NCBI GenBank assembly: GCA_038238015.1
Contig: JBBRYA010000052.1
Span: 1-26,439, forward strand
From: DASQFQ01 sp038238015
Lineage (GTDB): Bacteria; Actinomycetota; Thermoleophilia; Solirubrobacterales; Solirubrobacteraceae
DNA length: 26,439 nucleotides
Direction: 5' to 3'
Shown here: one piece after another, positions 6,272 through 12,839 of the stretch
Position numbering within the stretch: position 1 is the first letter of the stretch
Layout of the letters: every line of letters begins with the position of its first letter
The notes under the pieces: model-generated
Told to the model about the DNA's origin: nothing
Seen by the model: the letters and a program-made list of their open reading frames with translations, nothing else
Databases searched by the model: none
Made by a program: the position numbers and the translations under genes

Positions 6272-7375
6272 TCAGGTCCCCATCGAGGACCAGATGTCCA
6301 CCTTGGTGCGCACCTTCTCCAGGACCGCGTCGGTGAACTCGGTGGTCGTGGCGTGGCCGCCGAGGTCGACGGTCTTGACGTTGCCTGCCGTGGTCTCCAG
6401 CACGCTCTCGTAGATCGCACGCGAGGCGCGGTCGGCACCCGCGATGCCCTTGGCCTGCGCGTACTGGAGCACGGCGCCGCAGGCCAGCAGCATCGCCATC
6501 GGGTTCGCGAGGTCCTTGCCCTGCAGCGACGGGGCGGTGCCGTGCGGCGCCTCGGCCATCGCCACATCGATCTCGTGGTCCTCGCCGAAGGCCAGCAGCA
6601 CGGACTCCGCGCCGGCGATCGAGCCGAACATCGGCAGCACGAGGTCAGACAGGCAGTCGCCGTCGCGGTTGAGCGCGGGGATCACCAGCGGCACCTCGGC
6701 CGCGCCGGTCATCAGCCCCGCGTAGGTCGCGTCGATCAGCACCGGCTGGTAGTCGACGTCGGGATGGCGCTCCGCGGCCCGGTCGAGCTCCTCCTTGAGC
6801 ATCCCCTCGTAGACCGGCGAGACGGTCCACTTGGGGCCGCCGTAGACCCGCGCCTTCGTGCGCTCGGCGGTGCGGAAGGCGTACTCGGCGACGGCGCGGC
6901 AGGTCGAGCGCGAGATCCGCTCGGTGCGGAACGCCACCTCCTCCTCCTCGCCCTCGGCGCCCTCGCGCCACTGCTCGGCGCCGTAGGCGTCGCCCACCGC
7001 CATGCGCACGACCGAGATGGGGAAGTGCACGCCAGACACCGGTCCGACCACGCCGGGGATCCTCCGGCCCGTGCGGATGATCACCTTGCCGTCGACCTGC
7101 TCGCGCAGGATGCGGTTAGGCGAGCCGACGTCGTCGCGGCCCTCGGGGGTGATGGTCGCGGCCTTGATCCCGAAGCCGGCCTCGCGCATCGCGGCCGCGG
7201 CCTCGCTGACGACGCCGTTGTCGGTGGCACGGCGGTTCTCCAGCGAGAGGTCGTAGGTCTCGAGCTCGGCCGGCACCCCGGTGACCTCGGGGTCAAGCAC
7301 GCGGATGGCCTGCTCGAGCAGCTCCTGACCCGTCTCGTCGCCCTCCAGGACGATGATCTTCAGCGGGACGGCCAT
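6272..7375 (-). CDS. Isocitrate/isopropylmalate-family decarboxylating dehydrogenase
   Basis: This 367-residue cytoplasmic enzyme of the isocitrate/3-isopropylmalate dehydrogenase family oxidises and decarboxylates a 2-hydroxy acid using NAD(P)+ and Mg2+ or Mn2+. Substrate-loop residues appear as GSPNRILRE (84-92, Ser85/Asn87/Arg91). The metal-binding aspartates fit Asp215, Asp240 and Asp244 (GDCLSD), and the coenzyme loop is HGTAPSLQGKDLANP (278-292). Ser85-x-Asn favours isocitrate over isopropylmalate, but I would not fix substrate or coenzyme by eye. It heads the antiporter operon, 2 nt before mnhE. A TACAGT box lies 10 nt before the ATG. Confidence 0.9.
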   Translation of the reverse strand: MAVPLKIIVLEGDETGQELLEQAIRVLDPEVTGVPAELETYDLSLENRRATDNGVVSEAAAAMREAGFGIKAATITPEGRDDVGSPNRILREQVDGKVIIRTGRRIPGVVGPVSGVHFPISVVRMAVGDAYGAEQWREGAEGEEEEVAFRTERISRSTCRAVAEYAFRTAERTKARVYGGPKWTVSPVYEGMLKEELDRAAERHPDVDYQPVLIDATYAGLMTGAAEVPLVIPALNRDGDCLSDLVLPMFGSIAGAESVLLAFGEDHEIDVAMAEAPHGTAPSLQGKDLANPMAMLLACGAVLQYAQAKGIAGADRASRAIYESVLETTAGNVKTVDLGGHATTTEFTDAVLEKVRTKVDIWSSMGT

Positions 7376-7385
7376 CGGCGGGCGG

Positions 7386-7391
7386 ACTGTA
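7386..7391 (-). promoter_or_regulatory. -10 box TACAGT for the dehydrogenase-antiporter operon
   Basis: On the minus strand TACAGT lies 10 nt before the ATG at 7375, giving a leaderless or near-leaderless mRNA for the whole eight-gene operon. It sits 12 bp from the oppositely directed TAGGGT box of the peptidase gene. Confidence 0.45.
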
Positions 7392-7403
7392 GCTCAGCGG
7401 GTC

Positions 7404-7409
7404 TAGGGT
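7404..7409 (+). promoter_or_regulatory. -10 box TAGGGT for the M14 peptidase gene
   Basis: TAGGGT lies 7 nt before the GTG at 7417. This spacing decides for that GTG rather than the in-frame ATG at 7438. Confidence 0.55.
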
Positions 7410-7416
7410 CTGTGCC

Positions 7417-8175
7417 GTGCGTCCGGCGAGTGTTCTCATGGTGGGGCTCGTTGCGCTCGCGGGCTGCGCGGGTGCCCATTCGCGGGCTGCCCACGGGCGC
7501 CCCGCACGTCCGCAACGTCCCGCTCGAAGCACGGCGACGACGCGGGTCGTCATCGTGGGCCGCTCGGTGCTGGGGCACGCGATCCGCGCGGTGGTCGTGG
7601 GCGAGCACCCCGGCTCGCGCAGGGTCCTCGTCGTGGGCTGCGTGCACGGCGACGAGGCCGCCGGCGAGGCGGTGACGCGCGCGCTGAGCCGCGCCACACC
7701 GCCGCGCGGCTCAGCGCTGTGGCTCATCGACGCGGCCAATCCCGACGGCTGCCGCGCGCACACGCGCCAGAACGCCCATGGCGTCGATCTCAACCGCAAC
7801 TCGCCGTGGCACTGGCGCGCGCTCGACGTGCGCGGCGGGCTGTTCTGGTCGGGGCCGCGGGCCGCCTCGGAGCCCGAGACGCAGACGATCCTGCGCCTCG
7901 TGCGCCGGCTGCACCCCGCGGTGAGCGTCTGGTACCACCAGCACGCGGCCCTGGTCGACGACTCGGGCGGCGACCGGCGCATCGAACGCCGCTACGCCCG
8001 GCGCGTCGGGCTCCCGTTCCTGCACTTCGGGACCTTCCCGGGCAGCCTCACCTCCTGGCAGGACGCGACGTTCCCGCGCGACACCGCCTTCGTGGTCGAG
8101 CTGCCGGCCGGGCGCATGACCCCGCCGGCGGTGAGACGCCACGTGCAGGCCGTCCTCGCGCTGGCACGCCACTGA
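7417..8175 (+). CDS. M14-type zinc carboxypeptidase/amidase-like lipoprotein
   Basis: This 252-residue exported protein begins with a short signal peptide ending in the lipobox LAGC (Cys17), so it is predicted to be lipid-anchored outside the membrane. The rest matches the M14 fold. Zinc ligands are His77 and Glu80 (VHGDE) and probably His174 or His176 (YHQH). Conserved NPDG (108-111) and GVDLNRN (122-128) are present, and the likely catalytic Glu229 sits in FVVELP. It resembles murein-peptide amidase MpaA-like members more than digestive carboxypeptidases; the cell-wall peptide substrate is an inference. The GTG start is backed by TAGGGT 7 nt upstream. It is divergent from the dehydrogenase gene and convergent with the GNAT gene. 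Confidence 0.85.
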   Translation: MRPASVLMVGLVALAGCAGAHSRAAHGRPARPQRPARSTATTRVVIVGRSVLGHAIRAVVVGEHPGSRRVLVVGCVHGDEAAGEAVTRALSRATPPRGSALWLIDAANPDGCRAHTRQNAHGVDLNRNSPWHWRALDVRGGLFWSGPRAASEPETQTILRLVRRLHPAVSVWYHQHAALVDDSGGDRRIERRYARRVGLPFLHFGTFPGSLTSWQDATFPRDTAFVVELPAGRMTPPAVRRHVQAVLALARH

Positions 8176-8180
8176 GCGGG

Positions 8181-8210
8181 CAGCGGCTCCTAGCGGGCGA
8201 GCGGCCGCTG
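8181..8210. terminator. Possible bidirectional hairpin at convergent gene ends
   Basis: CAGCGGC (8181-8187) can pair with GCCGCTG (8204-8210) across the junction of the peptidase and GNAT genes. The 16-nt loop is long and there is no T tract, so support is weak. Confidence 0.25.
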
Positions 8211-8684
8211 GAACCAGCGCACGTCCCAGGGCCGCCCGAGCTTGAACCCCACGCTGTGGAAGACGCCGACCTCGGTGAAGCCGTGCGCGAGGTGCAGGCG
8301 CTCGCTGGCCGGGTTGGGCAGCGTGACGCCGGCGACGGCGAGGCGCAGCGGACCGGCGTCTAGACGGCCGAGCAGCGCGGCGTAGAGCGCGTCGCCCACA
8401 CCGCGGCCGCGATGCTCGACGGCGACGTAGACGGACGTCTCGCAGGTCGTGTCGTAGGCGGGCTTGGCGCGGTGGTGGCCGCTGCGCGCGTAGCCCAGCA
8501 CCTGCTCGCCGTCGCGGGCGGTGAACAGGTGGCGCCCGGAGGCGGGGTCGCTCGCGTCGAGCACCTCCTGCCACCAGGCGACCGGGTGGCCCTCGAGGTC
8601 GAAGGTCGCGGGGGTCAGCGTCGCCGCGGCGTAGATCGCCGCGATCGCCGGGACGTCCTCCGGGCGCGCGTCCTCGACGGTCAC
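8190..8684 (-). CDS. GNAT N-acetyltransferase, phosphinothricin/methionine-sulfone type
   Basis: This 164-residue GNAT enzyme resembles phosphinothricin or L-amino-acid N-acyltransferases (Pat/MddA group). Features are the N-terminal VEDARPEDVPAIAAIYA, the TFDLE region with PVAWW, GYARSGHHRAKPAYDTTCE, and the acetyl-CoA loop EHRGRGVGDALYA at about 94-106. The C-terminal GFTEVGVFHSVGFKLGRPWD is also typical of the group. The GTG start lies 8 nt after the GST gene, so it is the third gene of a minus-strand set. The true substrate is unknown; members act on amino-acid analogues, so detoxification is a reasonable guess only. Confidence 0.88.
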   Translation of the reverse strand: MTVEDARPEDVPAIAAIYAAATLTPATFDLEGHPVAWWQEVLDASDPASGRHLFTARDGEQVLGYARSGHHRAKPAYDTTCETSVYVAVEHRGRGVGDALYAALLGRLDAGPLRLAVAGVTLPNPASERLHLAHGFTEVGVFHSVGFKLGRPWDVRWFQRPLAR

Positions 8685-8692
8685 GGGGCCGC

Positions 8693-9322
8693 TCAGAGCG
8701 TGCGGTCCCGGGCGTGCGGGGGCATCGGCGCCAGGCCCTCCTCGAACCCGGGCAGCGCGCCGACGCGCGCCACCCAGGCGGCGACGGCCGGGTGCTCGTC
8801 GAGCTCCACGCCGGCGTCGGGGGCGACGTGCACGTAGCCGTAGAGCGCGAGGTCGGCGATCGAGTAGGTGCCGCCGACCACGAAGTCGCGGCCCTGCAGG
8901 CCGCGCTCGAGCGTCACGAGCGCCTCGCGGCCACGCCGGCGGCGGTCCTCGAAGACCTCCGGCTGGGCGCTCGCGCGGCCCGACAGGGCGAGGAAGCGCG
9001 CGACGCCGAGGTTGGCCTCGACCTGGTTCTGCTCGAAGAACATCCAGGCGTGCACCTGCGCGCGGGCCGGCGCATCACCGGGCAGGTACTCGGTGCCCTC
9101 GGCGAGGTGGAGCAGGATCGCGCCGGACTCGGCCAGGAACTCGCCCGAGTCGAGCTCGAGCACCGGGATGCGCCCGTCGGGGTTGCGGGCGAAGTGCTCC
9201 GGGGTGCGGGTCTCGCCCGCGAACAGGTCGAGCTCGACGCGCGTGTAGTCCGCCCCGACCTGGTCGAGCATCACGCGGACCTTCAGGCAGTTGCCCGAAG
9301 AGGGGTGCTCGTAGAGGATCAA
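8693..9322 (-). CDS. Glutathione S-transferase-like protein
   Basis: This 209-residue protein has the two-domain GST layout. The N-terminal thioredoxin-like domain contains YEHPSSGNCLKVR at residues 4-16, the cis-proline segment RIPVLEL, and the ESGAILLHLAE motif that binds the gamma-glutamyl group in GSTs. An all-helical C-terminal domain follows. The start is a TTG overlapping the stop of the HD-domain gene (TTGA), and the encoded N-terminus then fits the family exactly. Actinobacteria usually use mycothiol, so the thiol cosubstrate is open. Confidence 0.87.
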   Translation of the reverse strand: MILYEHPSSGNCLKVRVMLDQVGADYTRVELDLFAGETRTPEHFARNPDGRIPVLELDSGEFLAESGAILLHLAEGTEYLPGDAPARAQVHAWMFFEQNQVEANLGVARFLALSGRASAQPEVFEDRRRRGREALVTLERGLQGRDFVVGGTYSIADLALYGYVHVAPDAGVELDEHPAVAAWVARVGALPGFEEGLAPMPPHARDRTL

Positions 9323-9810
9323 GACGCGGCGGGCTGCTCGGCGCCGTTGAGCTCGAGCTCGTCGGCGTGCTCGGCCAGCGCCGCGATCACCGTGGCCACG
9401 TGCTCGTCGAACTCGACGCCGAGCGCCTCGGCGCCCTCGCGCAGCTCGTCGCGGCCGATCGCGGCGGCGAACGCCGGGGTCTTCATCTTCTTCTTGACCG
9501 ACTTGGGCGTCATGCCGTGGATGCCCTGCGGGCGCACGTAGGCGCACGCCATGAGGAAGCCCGACAGCTCGTCGACCGCGAACAGGGTCTTCTCCATCGG
9601 CGTGTCGCGCGAGACGCCGAGGAAGTCAGCGTGCGAGGCGACCGCGCGGACGAAGTCGTCGCTGAAGCCGAGGCGCTCGAGCTCGGTCAGCGCGTGGCGC
9701 GGGTGGCCGGTCTCGAGGTCGGGATGGCGCTCGTAGTCGAGGTCGTGGAGCATGCCCACGAGGCCCCAGCGCTCCTCGTCCTCGCCGAACTTCCGGGCGT
9801 AGGCGCGCAT
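9319..9810 (-). CDS. HD-domain metal-dependent phosphohydrolase-like protein; 5' end frameshifted
   Basis: The intact frame gives 163 residues with the HD signature MLHDLDYERHPD and a downstream SHADFLG, typical of small HD-superfamily hydrolases. The natural N-terminus is upstream: the same frame continues without a stop to ~9906 and reads EAWALFCEWTASPSLRRHVLAVEAA directly before this ATG (in pieces), including the first HD-domain His. That extension has no start codon. An ATG at 9908, 7 nt behind a TAGGCT box, begins MSEPLTRP in a frame one base out. A single base missing around 9885-9893 would join them. Either the gene is mutated, or the assembly has a one-base error. It is followed by GST and GNAT genes. 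Confidence 0.8.
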   Translation of the reverse strand: MRAYARKFGEDEERWGLVGMLHDLDYERHPDLETGHPRHALTELERLGFSDDFVRAVASHADFLGVSRDTPMEKTLFAVDELSGFLMACAYVRPQGIHGMTPKSVKKKMKTPAFAAAIGRDELREGAEALGVEFDEHVATVIAALAEHADELELNGAEQPAAS

Positions 9811-9908
9811 GGCCGCTTCGACCGCCAGAACGTGCCTGCGCAGCGACGGAGACGCCGTCCATTCGCAGAAGAGCGCCCAGGCCTCGGGCGGGTCAGGGGC
9901 TCCGACAT
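9811..9908 (-). pseudogene. Out-of-frame 5' portion of the HD-domain gene
   Basis: This 98-nt segment encodes the expected beginning of the HD protein split over two frames. MSEPLTRP (from ATG 9908) is in one frame; EAWALFCEWT, SPSLRRH and VLAVEAAM are in the frame of the main CDS. Because 98 is not a multiple of three, one base must be added to fuse them. It shows as a start-codon-less extension of the main frame. Confidence 0.65.
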
Positions 9909-9914
9909 CGCTGG

Positions 9915-9921
9915 TAGCCTA
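9915..9921. promoter_or_regulatory. Overlapping divergent -10 boxes for murA and the HD gene
   Basis: TAGCCTA contains TAGCCT on the plus strand (9915-9920, 16 nt before the murA ATG) and TAGGCT on the minus strand (9921-9916, 7 nt before the HD-gene ATG at 9908). The two start codons are only 28 bp apart, so the two promoters share DNA and should compete for polymerase. Confidence 0.55.
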
Positions 9922-9936
9922 GCCCGCCGCTCGACC

Positions 9937-11223
9937 ATGGAAAAGCTCGTCATCCAGGGCGGCGTGCCGCTGTCGGGCACGATCGTGCCCGCCGGCAACA
10001 AGAACGCGGCCCTGCCGCTTCTCGCGGCGAGCCTCCTTACCCCGGAGGAGGTCGTGATCGACAACGTCCCCCGAATCCGCGACGTGGAGGCGATGCTCGA
10101 GCTGCTGGCCGATCTCGGGGTCCGCGTCGAGCGGCGCGGCGGCAACACGGTCGCACTGCAGGCCGACGGGGTCGCCTCGACCGACGTCGACCCCGCGCTG
10201 GCGGAGCGCATCCGCGCCTCGTTCCTGGTCGCGGGGCCGCTGCTGGCGCGCTTCGGCTCGGCGCTGCTGCCGCCGCCCGGCGGCGACGTGATCGGCCGCC
10301 GGCGCCTGGATCCGCACCTCGACGCGTTCCGCGCCCTCGGCGCGAGCGTCGAGCACGACCGCCACATCCGCCTCAGCGCGCCGGACGGCGGGCTGCGCGC
10401 GACGGACTTCTTCATGGACGAGCCGTCGGTGATGGGCACCGAGAACGCGCTGATGGCCGCGGCGCTGACCCCGGGCTCGACCGTTATCCGCAATGCCGCC
10501 TCCGAGCCCCACGTGCAGGACCTCGCGCGCATGCTCAACCGCATGGGGGCCGCGATCGAGGGCATCGGCTCGAACGTGATGGTCGTCCACGGGCTCGACG
10601 AGCTCGGCGGCTGTGCGCACAGCGTGTCGCCCGACCACATCGAGATCGCCTCGTTCATGGCCTTGGCCGGGGTCACCGGCGGCGAGCTGCGCATCGAGGC
10701 CTGCGTGCCCGACGACCTGCGGATGATCCGGCTGATCTTCAGCCGCCTCGGCCTGCACTCAGAGCTCGACGGCGACGACGTCGTGGTGCCCGGGGACCAG
10801 ACCCTGGTGGTCGAGCGCGACGCCGGCGACTACCAGTCCAAGGTCGAGGATGGCCCGTGGCCGGCGTTCCCGGCCGACCTCACCTCGATCGCCGTCGCGC
10901 TCGCCACGCAGTCCGCCGGCTCAGTGCTGATCTTCGAGAAGATGTTCGAGAACCGGCTGTTCTTCGTGGACAAGCTGATCTCGATGGGCGCGGAGATCAC
11001 GATCTGCGACCCGCACCGGGCGATCGTGATCGGCCCGCGCCAGCTGCGCGGCCAGCGCGTCTCCTCGCCGGACATCCGCGCCGGCATGGCGATCCTGATC
11101 GCCGCGTTGTGCGCCGACGGGGAGTCCGAGATCCACGACGTCCGTCAGATCGACCGCGGCTACGAGCGCATCGACGAGCGCCTGCGCGACCTCGGGGCGC
11201 GCATCGAGCGCGTCGAGATCTAG
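9937..11223 (+). CDS. murA: UDP-N-acetylglucosamine 1-carboxyvinyltransferase with Asp at the fosfomycin site
   Basis: MurA transfers enolpyruvate from PEP to UDP-GlcNAc, the first committed step of peptidoglycan precursor synthesis in the cytoplasm. This 428-residue protein has NKNAALP (21-27, Lys22/Asn23), and FPADLTSIAV holds the conserved catalytic-base Asp region. The loop that normally reads GCxxG has Asp117 (PPPGGDVIG) in place of the cysteine alkylated by fosfomycin. M. tuberculosis MurA has Asp at this same position and is naturally fosfomycin-insensitive. The ATG at 9937 gives the family-standard N-terminus MEKLVIQGG; the frame upstream is shadow. It heads the his operon, with a 9-nt gap to hisZ. 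Confidence 0.96.
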   Translation: MEKLVIQGGVPLSGTIVPAGNKNAALPLLAASLLTPEEVVIDNVPRIRDVEAMLELLADLGVRVERRGGNTVALQADGVASTDVDPALAERIRASFLVAGPLLARFGSALLPPPGGDVIGRRRLDPHLDAFRALGASVEHDRHIRLSAPDGGLRATDFFMDEPSVMGTENALMAAALTPGSTVIRNAASEPHVQDLARMLNRMGAAIEGIGSNVMVVHGLDELGGCAHSVSPDHIEIASFMALAGVTGGELRIEACVPDDLRMIRLIFSRLGLHSELDGDDVVVPGDQTLVVERDAGDYQSKVEDGPWPAFPADLTSIAVALATQSAGSVLIFEKMFENRLFFVDKLISMGAEITICDPHRAIVIGPRQLRGQRVSSPDIRAGMAILIAALCADGESEIHDVRQIDRGYERIDERLRDLGARIERVEI

Positions 11224-11232
11224 GCCTTCCGC

Positions 11233-12210
11233 ATGATCCACCCGATCCCCTCGGGCACGCGCGACGTCCTGCCCGACGAGATGCGCGAGCTGCGCGCGAT
11301 CACCGAGGCCGTGCGCGGCGTCTTCGAGGCCCACGGCTACGGGGAGATCGCCACGCCGGCGCTGGAGTACGAGCAGACGCTCGTGCGCGGCGACGCGGCG
11401 GCGGCGACGCCGGCCTACAAGCTCTTCGACGAGCAGGGCAGCGTGTTGGTCCTGCGCTCGGACATGACGATCCCGATCGCGCGCGTCGTCGGGTCGCGCT
11501 ACGCGAGCTCCGAGCCGCCGCTGCGCTTCTGCTACTTCGCGGCCGCCTATCGCGCGGTGCGACCCCAGCGGGGCCAGACGCGCGAGCTGCTGCAGGCGGG
11601 GATCGAGCTGGTGGGCGCGCCCGGACCCGAAGGGAGCGTCGAGGCGCTGTCGCTGCTGTGCGAGGCGCTGGACGCCGTCGGCCTGGAGAGCTATCGCGTC
11701 GGAGTCGGCGACGCGACGCTCTACCCCGCCCTGCTGGAGGGCTTCGCGGTGGCGCCGGGTGCGCGCCCGGCGATCCTGCACGAGCTCGTCACGCGCGACT
11801 TCGTCGGGCTCGAGCGCGAGCTCGAGGGTCTGGCGCTCGACGCGGAGGCGCGCGCGCTGCTGCTGCGCGTCGCCCAGCTGCGCGGCGGCGCCGAGGCGCT
11901 CGACCTGCCCGAGGGCCCCGCGCGCGACGCCGCGGCGGGGATGCGGCGGCTGCACGAGCAGCTCGCGCCCGCGGTCGCCGAGCGCGTGATCTTCGACCTC
12001 GGGCTCGCGCGCTCGCTGGGGTACTACACGGGCGCGATCTTCGAGGTCTACGACGCCGCGCTGGGCGCCCCGCTGGGCGGCGGCGGCCGCTACGACGACC
12101 TGCTCGGGCGCTTCGGGCGCGAGCTGCCCGCGGTCGGCTGGGCGCTCGACGTCGAGCGTCTGCACATCGCGCTGGTGGGCGAGGACCGGCGGGGTGAGCG
12201 ATGGGGCTGA
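11233..12210 (+). CDS. hisZ: ATP phosphoribosyltransferase regulatory subunit HisZ
   Basis: This 325-residue paralogue of the histidyl-tRNA synthetase catalytic core forms the regulatory partner of short-form HisG. HisRS-like segments are visible: PSGTRDVLPDE at the start, LRSDMTIPIAR, and SLGYYTGAIFEVYDAALG with GGGGRYDDLLGRFG near the end. It lacks the ~100-residue anticodon-binding C-terminal domain of true HisRS and sits directly before a 212-residue HisG, so HisZ is the right call. It overlaps hisG by 10 nt. Confidence 0.95.
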   Translation: MIHPIPSGTRDVLPDEMRELRAITEAVRGVFEAHGYGEIATPALEYEQTLVRGDAAAATPAYKLFDEQGSVLVLRSDMTIPIARVVGSRYASSEPPLRFCYFAAAYRAVRPQRGQTRELLQAGIELVGAPGPEGSVEALSLLCEALDAVGLESYRVGVGDATLYPALLEGFAVAPGARPAILHELVTRDFVGLERELEGLALDAEARALLLRVAQLRGGAEALDLPEGPARDAAAGMRRLHEQLAPAVAERVIFDLGLARSLGYYTGAIFEVYDAALGAPLGGGGRYDDLLGRFGRELPAVGWALDVERLHIALVGEDRRGERWG

Positions 12211-12839
12211 ACGGGCTCACGCTCGCGGTCCCGCGCGGAGCGCTGCTGGGCGACACCCTCGATCTGCTCGATCGCCTCGGCGTCGACACCGCCGAGGTGC
12301 GATCCAACGACCGCCGGCTGCTGTTCGGCGAGACCGGGATCGTGACCATGCGCCCCTCCGACGTGCCGACCTACGTCGAGGCCGGCGCCGCCGACCTCGG
12401 CATCACCGGCAAGGACGTGCTCGCCGAGCAGTCCGAGCGCGACGTCTACGAGCTGGTCGACCTCGGCTACGGCCCCTGCGTGATGGTCTTCGCCACCGTC
12501 GCGGGGGAGGACCCGGCGGCGGAGGCGCTGCGGCGCCTCGGCGTCATGCGCGTGGCCACGAAGTACCCGAGGATCGCCGCGCGCTACTTCGAGCGCACCG
12601 GCCGCCAGGCCGAGATCGTCGAGGTCAACGGGTCGGTCGAGCTGGCGCCGCTGACCGGCCTCGTGCAGGGGATCGTCGACCTCACGGCGACCGGCACGAC
12701 CCTGCGCGAAAACGGCCTCGTGGTGCGCGAGGAGATCTCCGCGTCGACCGCGCGGCTGATCGCCAACCCGGTGGCGCACAAGCTCAAGGCGGAGGCGATC
12801 GACGAGCTGCTCGCGCGGGTGCGCGATGCGGCGCCTTAG
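12201..12839 (+). CDS. hisG: ATP phosphoribosyltransferase catalytic subunit, short form
   Basis: HisG joins ATP and PRPP to make phosphoribosyl-ATP, the first step of histidine synthesis. At 212 residues this is the short HisG_S type lacking the C-terminal histidine-binding domain, so feedback control should come through HisZ encoded just upstream. Family segments include LAVPRGALLGDTLDLL, DVPTYVEAGAADLGITGKDVL, VATKYPRIAARYF and the PRPP-binding DLTATGTTLRENGL. It overlaps hisZ by 10 nt and hisD by 14 nt. Confidence 0.96.
   Translation: MGLNGLTLAVPRGALLGDTLDLLDRLGVDTAEVRSNDRRLLFGETGIVTMRPSDVPTYVEAGAADLGITGKDVLAEQSERDVYELVDLGYGPCVMVFATVAGEDPAAEALRRLGVMRVATKYPRIAARYFERTGRQAEIVEVNGSVELAPLTGLVQGIVDLTATGTTLRENGLVVREEISASTARLIANPVAHKLKAEAIDELLARVRDAAP

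Noticed and set aside
9367..9936. A 190-codon N-terminal extension of MurA
   Set aside because: The extension is antisense to the HD-domain gene and has shadow composition. The MurA N-terminus MEKLVIQGG begins at 9937 behind a -10 box.
10921..12165. A 414-codon minus-strand frame across murA and hisZ
   Set aside because: It is a shadow of well-supported genes, rich in Arg, Gln, His and Val with no family motif.
11233..12210. Reading hisZ as a histidyl-tRNA synthetase (hisS)
   Set aside because: It lacks the anticodon-binding domain, is only 325 residues long, and overlaps a short-form hisG, which requires HisZ.
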